Positions 1 through 6,127 of a DNA stretch of 6,371 bases are shown in pieces. The notes under the pieces are model-generated. The model made no database searches. It was not told the DNA's origin and saw nothing but the letters and a program-made list of their open reading frames with translations. The translations under genes and the position numbers were made by a program. Location: contig CAIWLA010000542.1 of the NCBI GenBank assembly GCA_903913345.1, forward strand, positions 1-6,371, in the 5' to 3' direction. Position 1 is the stretch's first letter; each line of letters starts with the position of its first letter. The DNA comes from an uncultured Magnetococcales bacterium. Lineage in GTDB: Bacteria > Pseudomonadota > Magnetococcia > Magnetococcales > Magnetaquicoccaceae.

Positions 1-1588
1 CCACCAGTATGTGCGGGATCACCTCCGGCAGATAGGCAAAAAAGGTGCTTCCTTCCCCTTCCCCCGACTCCACGGTGAGGGTGCCGTGGTGTGCCTTCAT
101 GAGATCCAGACTGAACGGCAATCCAAGACCGGTGCCATGTTCTCCCGCCGTGCCTACGGTTGAGCTTTTCTCTTCCAGACAAAACAGTTTGGCCTGACGC
201 CTTTTGGCGATGCCGACGCCGTTATCCCGGACGGCCAATGTGGTGGGTGAATCGTCTGGACAAAAGAGACGGATCTCTCCCCCTTGCCGACAGAATTTAA
301 TGGCATTGGTCAACAGGTTGCGAACCACTTCACCCAGCAAATTGGGATCGGCGTACAAGCGACAATGGGCATCAATGGTATTTTCCATATGGATCCCCTT
401 TTTGGCGGCCATGGGAGCCATCTGGTCGATCAGGGTCTCGCCGAGAAAATGGGCGTTGATAAACCGGGCCTTGGGGGTGATCTTGCCGGTTTTGAGGCGG
501 CTGATGTTCAACAGCTCATCGATCATCTGCACCATTTTTTGGCTGCTGTCCAGCATCCAGCGGACGAACCCCTTTTGTTTTTTGCTGAGGGGATCCTTTT
601 TGTCGTTGTCCAACAATTCCAGGAAGCCGAGTATGGTGGTGAACGGACCACGCAGATCATGGGCCACCAGAGAGACAAATTGATCTTTCAGTCGGGTGGC
701 CTGTTCCGCCGCCTCCTTGGCGTGATGCAAGGCGATATCCTGCTCGCGTCGCTGGGTAATATCCCTGGGAATGACGACGGCATGCCATCCCTCTGGACGC
801 CGGATGGGGGAGATGGAGGCGGCCACCGGAAAGGTCTCGCCATTCTTGCGGCGGGCCGTGAATTCCGTGATGCGGTTGACCATGGTGCCCTGACCGGTCT
901 GGCGAAAGTCCGGAAAGGTGGCGATCATTCTCTTTTTGAAATCGGAGGGTGGCAGCAACAGGAAAACCGGCCGACCCAGGATGTCGTCCGCTGCATAGCC
1001 GAAGGTCTTGGCCGCCGCCGGATTCCAGAAAATGATCTGAGCATCCTGATTCAGCAACAGGATGGGATCGTGGGCGGAAGAGGTGATAATATCCAGCTTT
1101 TCCTGGGTTTCCCGCCATTGGGCGGTTCGGGAGGCGACCCGATTCTCCAATTCATCCCTGGCCTGGCGCAGGGCATGGATCGCTTCGGTCAAGGCCAGGC
1201 TGTTTTTTCTCTTGTCCAGGGTGTGGTGCAGGGCACGACTGACGGTTTCCAGATTGATGTCGGTTTTGTGGAGATAATCATCTGCCCCGGCACGCAGGGC
1301 CTCCAGGAGGGCCTCCTCCCCGCTGGTCCCGGTAAACAGGACAAAACCGGCCTGACAGCCCGCCGCCCGCAGACGGTGGATCACCTCGGTGCCCATCTCG
1401 CCTTCCAGACGATAATCCACAAAAACCACCTGTGGCGCGGAGGAACGGAGGGTGTTCAGGGCCTCGGTTCCGGTGGCGCATTGGACGCAGGAGATGGGCC
1501 AGTGACGCACCTTCTTCAGCAATCCAGACAACAAAGCCCGTTCCACGGGATTGTCGTCAATGATGAGTACGCACAGGGGTTGATCCAT
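1..1588 (-). CDS. REC-PAS sensor histidine kinase, 3' end outside window
   Basis: Cytoplasmic two-component signalling protein; 529 codons are open to the window edge. An N-terminal receiver domain (about residues 4-110) has the acidic pair D11/D12, the phosphoacceptor D58 (VDYR), T86 and K108. A helical, probably coiled-coil linker (about 112-165) leads to one PAS domain (about 166-278, ending in a DITQRR motif). HisKA follows with the H-box VAHDLRGPF (H310). The HATPase domain has an N-box with N424/N428, a G1 box DNGVG from D455 and a G2 box GTGLG at 485-489. No membrane segment is seen, so the signal is probably intracellular or comes through phosphorylation of D58. The start ATG is the only one available, 29 nt after the DUF411 stop, which suggests one operon; its ribosome binding site is weak. 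The last visible residues (IPHILV) resemble the first strand of a second receiver, so this may be a hybrid kinase. The stimulus is unknown. Confidence 0.93.
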   Translation of the reverse strand, partial: MDQPLCVLIIDDNPVERALLSGLLKKVRHWPISCVQCATGTEALNTLRSSAPQVVFVDYRLEGEMGTEVIHRLRAAGCQAGFVLFTGTSGEEALLEALRAGADDYLHKTDINLETVSRALHHTLDKRKNSLALTEAIHALRQARDELENRVASRTAQWRETQEKLDIITSSAHDPILLLNQDAQIIFWNPAAAKTFGYAADDILGRPVFLLLPPSDFKKRMIATFPDFRQTGQGTMVNRITEFTARRKNGETFPVAASISPIRRPEGWHAVVIPRDITQRREQDIALHHAKEAAEQATRLKDQFVSLVAHDLRGPFTTILGFLELLDNDKKDPLSKKQKGFVRWMLDSSQKMVQMIDELLNISRLKTGKITPKARFINAHFLGETLIDQMAPMAAKKGIHMENTIDAHCRLYADPNLLGEVVRNLLTNAIKFCRQGGEIRLFCPDDSPTTLAVRDNGVGIAKRRQAKLFCLEEKSSTVGTAGEHGTGLGLPFSLDLMKAHHGTLTVESGEGEGSTFFAYLPEVIPHILV

Positions 1589-1617
1589 GCTGTCAAGCCA
1601 GCCTGTGTGGTCTGAGA

Positions 1618-2115
1618 TCAATGGTTGGCAAAGACATGGGTGGTACCATCCCGATTGAAGGTGACCACCTGATACGGTTCCGGCTTTTCTCCCGGAATCT
1701 CCATGCCGGGGGAGCCAACGGGCATCCCTGGGGCGGCAATCCCCTGGACAGCGGGGTGTTCCTGCAACAAACGATGCAGATCTCCGGCCGGGACATGACC
1801 TTCCACCACATAGTCGCCCACAACGGCTGTATGGCAAGAGGTGACGCCATTCGGAACGCCGAATTGGCCCTTTACCGCCTCCATGTCATCCCTCTTTTCC
1901 ACGGTCACGGTAAACCCATTGTGGCGAAGATGTGCGACCCAACCGGTGCAACATTCGCAGGAGGGGGATTTGTAGACGGTGATCGGGATGGCTGGTCGCT
2001 CTTCCCTCGCCAACAGCCATCCGGTTCCGATGGTCAACAAGGTCGCGGCTCCCACGCCCAGCCAGCGAAAACGGGAGAATTTTTTGGTGGGACGGGGGGG
2101 GGCAGGACGACGCAT
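1618..2115 (-). CDS. DUF411 family membrane-anchored metal-binding protein
   Basis: A 165-residue protein of the DUF411 family, whose members are often found near copper and other metal-resistance genes and are presumed to bind metal; the biochemical role is poorly known. A basic N-terminus is followed by one hydrophobic segment (about 18-36), either a membrane anchor or an uncleaved export signal, so the main domain is probably periplasmic. Family hallmarks are visible: VYKSPSCECC with C53, C55 and C56, the pair SCHT (C94, H95), VVEGHVPA (H107), and the PGMPVGSPGME motif with M131 and M138. The length is usual for the family. The ATG at 2115 was chosen over an in-frame ATG at 2184 because AGAGG lies 7 nt upstream, and because the longer form would read through the gmd remnant in another frame. 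It probably shares a transcript with the downstream kinase. The metal specificity cannot be read from the sequence. Confidence 0.88.
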   Translation of the reverse strand: MRRPAPPRPTKKFSRFRWLGVGAATLLTIGTGWLLAREERPAIPITVYKSPSCECCTGWVAHLRHNGFTVTVEKRDDMEAVKGQFGVPNGVTSCHTAVVGDYVVEGHVPAGDLHRLLQEHPAVQGIAAPGMPVGSPGMEIPGEKPEPYQVVTFNRDGTTHVFANH

Positions 2116-2122
2116 CAGCAGA

Positions 2123-2127
2123 CCTCT
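2123..2127 (-). promoter_or_regulatory. Ribosome binding site deciding the DUF411 start
   Basis: AGAGG on the minus strand, 7 nt before the ATG at 2115 and 7 nt beyond the gmd remnant stop codon. It supports the shorter DUF411 start. Confidence 0.6.
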
Positions 2128-2134
2128 ACCGGTA

Positions 2135-2344
2135 TTATTCGTGAAAATCGAAGACCTGATGCCCTTTGCGGCGTACCATGGCATCTCTTTCTGCCCGCTT
2201 CAGGTCTTCCCGCACCCTTTCCGACACCAGGGCCTCAAAGCTGATTTTTGGCGTCCAGCCCAACTGTTCACGCGCCTTGGTGGGATCGCCCAATAAGGTT
2301 TCCACCTCTGTGGGGCGGAATCGAGAGGGCGTCACAATGAACCC
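2135..2344 (-). pseudogene. gmd: GDP-mannose 4,6-dehydratase, C-terminal remnant
   Basis: This reading frame encodes only the tail of GDP-mannose 4,6-dehydratase, the enzyme that converts GDP-mannose to GDP-4-keto-6-deoxymannose for fucose, rhamnose or perosamine in surface polysaccharides. About 66-70 codons are recognisable: RFRPTEVETLLGDPTKA, then LGWTPKISFEALV, a helical segment, and the ending VFDFHE followed by TAA. This is the conserved C-terminal end of a family normally about 340-370 residues long. The frame stays open upstream to a TAG at 2414-2416, but those residues (GGGIRDRTDTPIRFQ) no longer look like GMD and show none of the Rossmann-fold or YxxxK parts. A GTG at 2335 could start a short peptide, but it would have no catalytic residues. 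The best reading is a 5'-truncated relic left by deletion or rearrangement. It abuts the DUF411 gene, with the stop 20 nt before that ATG. Confidence 0.8.
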
Positions 2345-2410
2345 TTGGAACCGGATTGGAGTGTCTGTTCGATCACGGATTCCACCACCCAGGATGAACA
2401 GAATTCCGGG

Positions 2411-2440
2411 ATCCTACACAGGTTCAGCCAGTTAGGTCAA
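2411..2440 (-). promoter_or_regulatory. Candidate minus-strand promoter for the DUF411-kinase unit
   Basis: On the minus strand TTGACC (2440-2435), an 18-nt spacer and TAGGAT (2416-2411) make a moderate sigma70-like match. It would drive the gmd remnant, DUF411 and the kinase. The position is plausible but the match is not strong. Confidence 0.3.
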
Positions 2441-2501
2441 GGAGATCTCTCTGTCGCCCTCTGCGGACAGTCCGTGCAGTGCGGAAGAGAGATTTCTCTC
2501 C
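2441..2501. repeat. Long interrupted inverted repeat with inner hairpin
   Basis: The arms GGAGATCTCTCT (2441-2452) and AGAGAGATTTCTCTCC (2486-2501) pair over 12 bp with a 4-nt bulge (TTTC). Inside, CTGCGGA (2461-2467) pairs with TCC plus GCAG (2471-2473, 2476-2479) around a CAG loop, with a GT bulge. The result is a nested stem-loop about 60 nt long. No T-tract follows on either strand, so a simple terminator is unlikely. It could be a structured leader RNA, a small palindromic repeat element or the scar of a mobile element. Confidence 0.55.
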
Positions 2502-2541
2502 CCAAACGAAAGCCAAGTCGGTGGATGGCACCCTTTTTCGG

Positions 2542-2580
2542 GTTCTGCCATTTCGTTCCTTGCGCCAGGAATGGCAGAGC
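2542..2580. repeat. 11-bp inverted repeat (hairpin)
   Basis: GTTCTGCCATT (2542-2552) pairs with AATGGCAGAGC (2570-2580), all 11 positions including one G-U, around a 17-nt loop that itself contains TTCCT and AGGAA. It lies in the untranslated region upstream of the rhodanese gene. No T-tract follows. Confidence 0.5.
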
Positions 2581-2607
2581 AGGTAGGCTCTCCCGATGGA
2601 ACAATGT

Positions 2608-2634
2608 GATCGGATGGGATCTCCCGTCCGGATC
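2608..2634. repeat. Hairpin just upstream of the rhodanese gene
   Basis: GGATGGGA (2612-2619) and TCCCGTCC (2622-2629) form a 7-bp stem (one G-U) closed by a tetraloop, and flanking GATC (2608-2611) and GGATC (2630-2634) can extend it. It ends about 18 nt before the ribosome binding site, so it could affect translation or RNA stability. A regulatory role is inference. Confidence 0.4.
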
Positions 2635-2652
2635 CAAACATTATTTGGCCCA

Positions 2653-2657
2653 AGGAG
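2653..2657 (+). promoter_or_regulatory. Ribosome binding site of the rhodanese gene
   Basis: AGGAG lies 7 nt upstream of the ATG at 2665. It fixes this start, which gives a clean signal peptide, over an in-frame ATG at 2596 that would add 23 residues encoded by the hairpin region. Confidence 0.75.
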
Positions 2658-2664
2658 AAAGACG

Positions 2665-3312
2665 ATGCGTCTCACATCCCTGCTCATTCCCCTGTTGGCG
2701 GCGGGGTTCTCTCTGCTCGCCGGAGAAGTACTGGCCCTGGATGTCAATATCACCAAAGATATTCCGTCCATTACCGTCCAACATGGCAAAAAGACGGTCA
2801 CTGTCCAGCGCGTTCAGGATCCCACGGCCGTCATTGATCCCGAATTTGCCAAAATCTCCCGCAAATGCCCGCCCTTTTGTGCCCATCCCCTGGAGGCCGC
2901 ACCGGGTGTCAAGACCATCGGCGAGGTGGAGTTGATCCATTTCATGAGCAAGGAATTCAAGGATGGCACGGGTATTCTGGTGGACGCCCGCACCCCCGAC
3001 TGGCACGCCAAGGGGACCATTCCCGGCTCCATCAATGTCCCTCATACCGATCTCTCCCCCGGCGGAGCCGATTCAAAAACCCTTGAAAATGCAATGAAAT
3101 TGTTTAACGTGACCAGACAAGGGACGGGATGGGATTTTTCCAAGGCCAAAACTCTGGCCATGTGGTGCAACGGGGCCTGGTGCGGTCAATCCCCCACGGC
3201 CATCCAAAACCTGCTGAAACTCGGCTATCCCGCCGACAAGCTCCTCTACTATCATGGCGGGATGCAATCGTGGAAAATGTTTGGGTTGACTGTTGTCCCG
3301 CCAGCAGAATAA
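2665..3312 (+). CDS. Exported rhodanese-domain protein
   Basis: A 215-residue protein with a clear signal peptide (about residues 1-24, hydrophobic core LLIPLLAAGFSLLAG, cleavage probably after LA), so it should act in the periplasm. The C-terminal half is a single rhodanese domain (about 90-212). It has the LVDARTPDWHAKGTIPGSIN block typical of the first half of the fold, then the strand and loop MWCNGAWCGQSP with C168 and C173, and GYPADKLLYYHGGMQSW near the end. Rhodaneses carry persulfide on an active-site cysteine and move sulfane sulfur to thiols or cyanide. C168, at the end of its strand, is the likely acceptor. The loop is not the ordinary CxxGxR form, so activity may differ. The N-terminal segment carries a second cysteine pair, CPPFC (C68, C72), possibly a disulfide or a partner in sulfur relay. 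The gene is transcribed divergently from DUF411 and the kinase. The fold is confident, the substrate unknown. Confidence 0.88.
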   Translation: MRLTSLLIPLLAAGFSLLAGEVLALDVNITKDIPSITVQHGKKTVTVQRVQDPTAVIDPEFAKISRKCPPFCAHPLEAAPGVKTIGEVELIHFMSKEFKDGTGILVDARTPDWHAKGTIPGSINVPHTDLSPGGADSKTLENAMKLFNVTRQGTGWDFSKAKTLAMWCNGAWCGQSPTAIQNLLKLGYPADKLLYYHGGMQSWKMFGLTVVPPAE

Positions 3313-3338
3313 GAATCCTGCCATTGTTCGGATGGTTT

Positions 3339-3378
3339 GCGGTCCCGACCGGGGGGAACGGATCCCCCCTGGAACCGC
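3339..3378 (+). terminator. GC-rich hairpin after the rhodanese gene, possible terminator
   Basis: GGGGGG (3351-3356) and CCCCCC (3364-3369) pair around a 7-nt loop, and outer arms GCGGT (3339-3343) and ACCGC (3374-3378) can add 5 bp after internal bulges. It begins 26 nt after the stop codon. There is no T-tract on the plus strand, so it may be a Rho-assisted end, an RNA 3'-protecting structure, or both. Confidence 0.45.
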
Positions 3379-3507
3379 CCGTCATACACTGAAAAAGATG
3401 GCCCATCCAGCATAACCTGTGGCAGCCATTCCATCCGGTCTCCCCGGAAAAAGCGCGTCCGAATAGGGTGCCAACGGACCAGACCAAGGATCAGGGACAA
3501 ATTATAC

Positions 3508-3536
3508 TTGACAAATTTGACAAAAAACAGTATATT
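3508..3536 (+). promoter_or_regulatory. Strong sigma70-like promoter for the small exported protein
   Basis: A perfect -35 TTGACA (3508-3513), a 17-nt spacer and a -10 TATATT (3531-3536) sit in a locally AT-rich stretch. A second TTGACA-like copy (3517-3522) follows 9 nt later. The expected start near 3543 leaves a leader of about 57 nt before the ATG at 3600. With the close match, this is the best promoter in the window. It may also read into the diguanylate cyclase gene. Confidence 0.75.
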
Positions 3537-3599
3537 CCCCGTGCCTTCTTGACCTGGAGGTTCGCCCCTTCCTCCCCCTGTTCTCAGCCGGTGGTCACA

Positions 3600-3938
3600 A
3601 TGAAAAAATACCCAATCCCTCTCCTGATTTTTTGGTTGTTCCTGTCAACCGCCTGGTCTGCCCATGCGGGTATGGTGGGTGATTTATACCTTGCCAAATA
3701 TGAGGGGCATTCCATCAGCATTGAAGTGGATGTCGGTCTGCTTGGCAATGTGTGTCGATTGTACATAGATGGCAGTCTGGTCGGAGAGGAAAAGGTGTTT
3801 ACCGTGGGTCATCCGAAATCGTTGCGATCAAGAATCAATGATAAAGAGGTTCTTGTCTCGGTCAATGAGGGGATGATTGCAACCGATGTCAAGATGTTCA
3901 TTGATGGGACGGAAATTTCCCTCAAACAGGAACGTTAG
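3600..3938 (+). CDS. Small exported beta-rich protein with internal duplication
   Basis: I do not recognise a named family with certainty. The 112-residue product has a signal peptide (KK, then a hydrophobic core, ending SAHA at residue 23) and a mature part of about 89 residues, so it should be periplasmic or secreted. The mature part looks all-beta. Residues 39-61 and 84-106 align without gaps: each has alternating hydrophobics, a glycine (G46/G91), a strand and the turn IDG (56-58/101-103). Only one cysteine (C52) is present. The repeat pattern recalls the beta-rich domain of FAIM proteins, but this is a resemblance from memory. The ATG at 3600 was chosen over an in-frame ATG at 3468 because it gives the signal peptide and lies downstream of the strong promoter; its ribosome binding site (GGTGG) is weak. 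The diguanylate cyclase gene follows after 67 nt on the same strand, so co-transcription is possible. Confidence 0.75.
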   Translation: MKKYPIPLLIFWLFLSTAWSAHAGMVGDLYLAKYEGHSISIEVDVGLLGNVCRLYIDGSLVGEEKVFTVGHPKSLRSRINDKEVLVSVNEGMIATDVKMFIDGTEISLKQER

Positions 3939-4005
3939 TGCGCGCGTTGAGTCGATCGTTAGCCTGGATCATCGTTTTCTTGCGTAATGGGTGGTCTCCT
4001 GCCCG

Positions 4006-5877
4006 ATGAATCTGCAATCCAAAACCACTTGGCTGACTGTTTTCCTTTCCATCTCCATGGTGGCCCTGGTCGCCATGGTCAGCCTCTTCTTTTTTCGCCA
4101 ATTTTCCATGGAGACGGCGCAAGAGCATGTGCGTTCGGTGGCCGAAATTGTGCGGGTCAGTCTGACAGAATCCATGATCAACAATGTGATCCGAGACCGC
4201 CAACAGTTCATGCGCCGACTGACCGATATCCCAGGCCTGTTGCTGGTCCGGGTCGTCCGCGGACCGGACGTCGATAAACAATTTGGTGCGGGTCTGCCCA
4301 CCGAACAGGCGGCGGATGAAACAGAGCAGCAGGTGTTGGCCACCGGCCTGTCCGTCTTTCGTGTCGTCGGGGAAAAAGAGAAGCCCACCCTCCGGGGAAC
4401 CGTGGCCTTTATTGGCCGGAATGAGGGCGAACCCAACTGTTTGAGCTGCCATCAAGTGGTCGATGGAACCGTACTGGGGGCGGTGACTGTGGAAGTTTCC
4501 CTCGCCACCCTGCAACAGAAAGCGGTTGGCACCATCGCCGTCATGATGGGCATCATGGCCCTGTTCGGTGTCATCTTCACCCTGCTGTTTCGTTGGCAAC
4601 TGTCCATGATCGTGCGGACCGCACGAGGGGTACAAAAAGTGGTCGCCCATGCCAGGGATGGGGATTTCAGTGGCCGACTGGAATATCACGGCACCGATGA
4701 GGTGGGCCAGATTGCCTCGGACCTGAATGGCTTGATGAGCCATTTGCAACGCGATCTGGGTGGCATCAGTCGCGACATTGCCCAACTGCTGAGTTATGAG
4801 TTGCAGGGCAACACCAATCTGCTCACCACCACCACCGAAATGGTGGAGGTACTCCTGGAGGTGGCACAGTTCAAACAGGCCGTGGAGGAGGACCATTCGG
4901 TTCAGGATGTCTATGTACGCATCGGGCGGGTGTTGACCGATCAGTTCTGGGTCGAACATTTTTCCATCTACGAGGTAAAAGCCAACAGCAACCATCTTCG
5001 ACCAATGCTGGTGGATGGCGAGATCAATGCCGATTGCCTCTGGTGCACCGATCAGGTTTTGGTGCGGGCGGATGCCTGTCGTGCCCAACGCACGGGCCAT
5101 ATTGTCCATTCGTTCCAGGATCCCTTCATCTGCCCCTGTTTTATCCAATCAGAGGCCACCGAGGGGATGGGCCATCTCTGTATTCCCATCATTCATTCTG
5201 GACTGGTGGGCAATGTGGTCCAGATTGTGGTCAAGCGGGACAACGGCCACCTGTACCAATTGTTGTTGTCCTTCATCCAGGTATTTCTCCGTGAATCGGC
5301 CACCACGGTGGAGGCAAAACGTCTGCTGGATACCTTGCGCGAATCGTCGTTGCGTGATCCCCTGACCACCTTGCACAATCGACGCTTTCTGGAAGAGTAT
5401 GTTGTCACCCTGGATTCCACCACCAGACGGGGCAAAACCCTGTTGTCCGTCCTGCTGCTTGATCTGGATCATTTCAAGGAGGTCAATGATACCTGGGGCC
5501 ACGAAGCCGGAGACAATGTGCTCAAGGCCTTCGCCAAGGTATTGAATGCCCAGGTTGTGCGCGGTTCGGATATGGTGATCCGTTTTGGTGGCGAGGAGTT
5601 TTTGGTGATTCTCCAGGGCAATGATGCCTCCTTTGGCGTGGCCATGGCGGAACGGATTCGACTGGCCGTGGAAAATTTGCGTATTCCAACCAACGGTGTC
5701 ACCTTGCGTCGAACGGTATCCATTGGTGTGGCCAGTTTCCCGGATGATGGGGACAACATTTCAGAGGTGATCAAGCGGGCAGACTTGGCCCTTTATCAGG
5801 CCAAAGAGGGGGGACGCAATCGGGTGGTGCTCTACAAAGAGGAGGAGATTCCGCCCGACGCGCCGGTCGAAGGATGA
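4006..5877 (+). CDS. Membrane diguanylate cyclase with periplasmic haem motif, HAMP and Cys-rich GAF-like region
   Basis: A 623-residue inner-membrane protein predicted to make c-di-GMP from two GTP. Order: TM1 (about 9-30); periplasmic sensor (about 31-172) ending with a c-type haem motif CLSCH (C145, C148, H149) and a GTVLGAV segment; TM2 (about 175-195); HAMP (about 196-250, with the DEVGQIA block); a helical linker; a GAF-like region (about 290-430) with six cysteines (344, 347, 358, 376, 378, 392); and GGDEF (about 446-612). The active site reads GGEEF (528-532), with DLDHFKEVND from D486, so catalysis should be intact. An I-site RGSD (519-522) lies exactly five residues before it, so product inhibition is expected. 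No EAL domain follows. The ATG at 4006 has GGTGG about 11 nt upstream; a GTG at 3991 in the same frame, right after a TAA, is an alternative. The input is probably redox state, a gas ligand or an electron carrier. Confidence 0.92.
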   Translation: MNLQSKTTWLTVFLSISMVALVAMVSLFFFRQFSMETAQEHVRSVAEIVRVSLTESMINNVIRDRQQFMRRLTDIPGLLLVRVVRGPDVDKQFGAGLPTEQAADETEQQVLATGLSVFRVVGEKEKPTLRGTVAFIGRNEGEPNCLSCHQVVDGTVLGAVTVEVSLATLQQKAVGTIAVMMGIMALFGVIFTLLFRWQLSMIVRTARGVQKVVAHARDGDFSGRLEYHGTDEVGQIASDLNGLMSHLQRDLGGISRDIAQLLSYELQGNTNLLTTTTEMVEVLLEVAQFKQAVEEDHSVQDVYVRIGRVLTDQFWVEHFSIYEVKANSNHLRPMLVDGEINADCLWCTDQVLVRADACRAQRTGHIVHSFQDPFICPCFIQSEATEGMGHLCIPIIHSGLVGNVVQIVVKRDNGHLYQLLLSFIQVFLRESATTVEAKRLLDTLRESSLRDPLTTLHNRRFLEEYVVTLDSTTRRGKTLLSVLLLDLDHFKEVNDTWGHEAGDNVLKAFAKVLNAQVVRGSDMVIRFGGEEFLVILQGNDASFGVAMAERIRLAVENLRIPTNGVTLRRTVSIGVASFPDDGDNISEVIKRADLALYQAKEGGRNRVVLYKEEEIPPDAPVEG

Positions 5878-6065
5878 TTGTCCCTGGATAATACCCATGG
5901 ATGACGGAGATGGTGCTTCCGCAACCAGGACCACTCCCGCGCCGCATGGGGTGCCAACAACGGCATCGCAAAACGGAGCAGACCATGATGGCTCAAACGA
6001 CTGCCGAGAACAGGCGTCATAAACATGGACGAACTGATCCGGTGTGACGACCTTGCCAGGGCATA
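5878..6065. other. Intergenic stretch without a supported gene
   Basis: No convincing gene or factor-independent terminator is visible between the cyclase stop and the tRNA promoter. A 20-codon frame at 5985-6047 has a GGAG 6 nt upstream but no other support. Confidence 0.5.
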
Positions 6066-6104
6066 TTGACAAGCGCGAAAATTTTGTGTAGCCTCGCCCG
6101 CCTG
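6066..6104 (+). promoter_or_regulatory. tRNA promoter with GC-rich discriminator
   Basis: TTGACA (6066-6071), a 17-nt spacer and TAGCCT (6089-6094), followed at once by CGCCCGCCTG. The -35 is perfect and the -10 weak. The GC-rich discriminator is the known mark of stable-RNA promoters that are shut down by ppGpp in proteobacteria. It lies 24-34 nt upstream of the mature tRNA 5' end. Confidence 0.6.
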
Positions 6105-6127
6105 TTTTGCCACCTCTCCATGCCATT

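Noticed and set aside
284..1615. Plus-strand open frame of 443 codons
   Set aside because: It lies antisense to the kinase gene, whose REC, PAS, HisKA and HATPase motifs are all intact. The product looks like low-complexity shadow sequence without a known domain.
2116..2184. Longer DUF411 start at 2184
   Set aside because: The extra residues are encoded within the gmd remnant in another frame, and the ATG at 2115 has its own AGAGG.
2866..2889. CPPFCAH in the rhodanese as a haem c site
   Set aside because: The spacing is CxxxC followed by AH, not CXXCH; a disulfide or thiol role is more likely.
3991..4005. GTG start of the cyclase at 3991
   Set aside because: It lies directly after an in-frame TAA with no Shine-Dalgarno sequence. 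The ATG at 4006 is preferred, although the GTG cannot be excluded.
3922..5148. Minus-strand open frame of 408 codons
   Set aside because: It is antisense to the cyclase, its product is rich in H, Q, D and G as typical of antisense frames, and it has no recognisable motif.
5985..6047. 20-codon frame with GGAG upstream
   Set aside because: Too short to support; no conservation or domain evidence is available.
5761..6126. Minus-strand 121-codon frame
   Set aside because: It overlaps the cyclase 3' end and the tRNA promoter, with no ribosome binding site or domain to support it.
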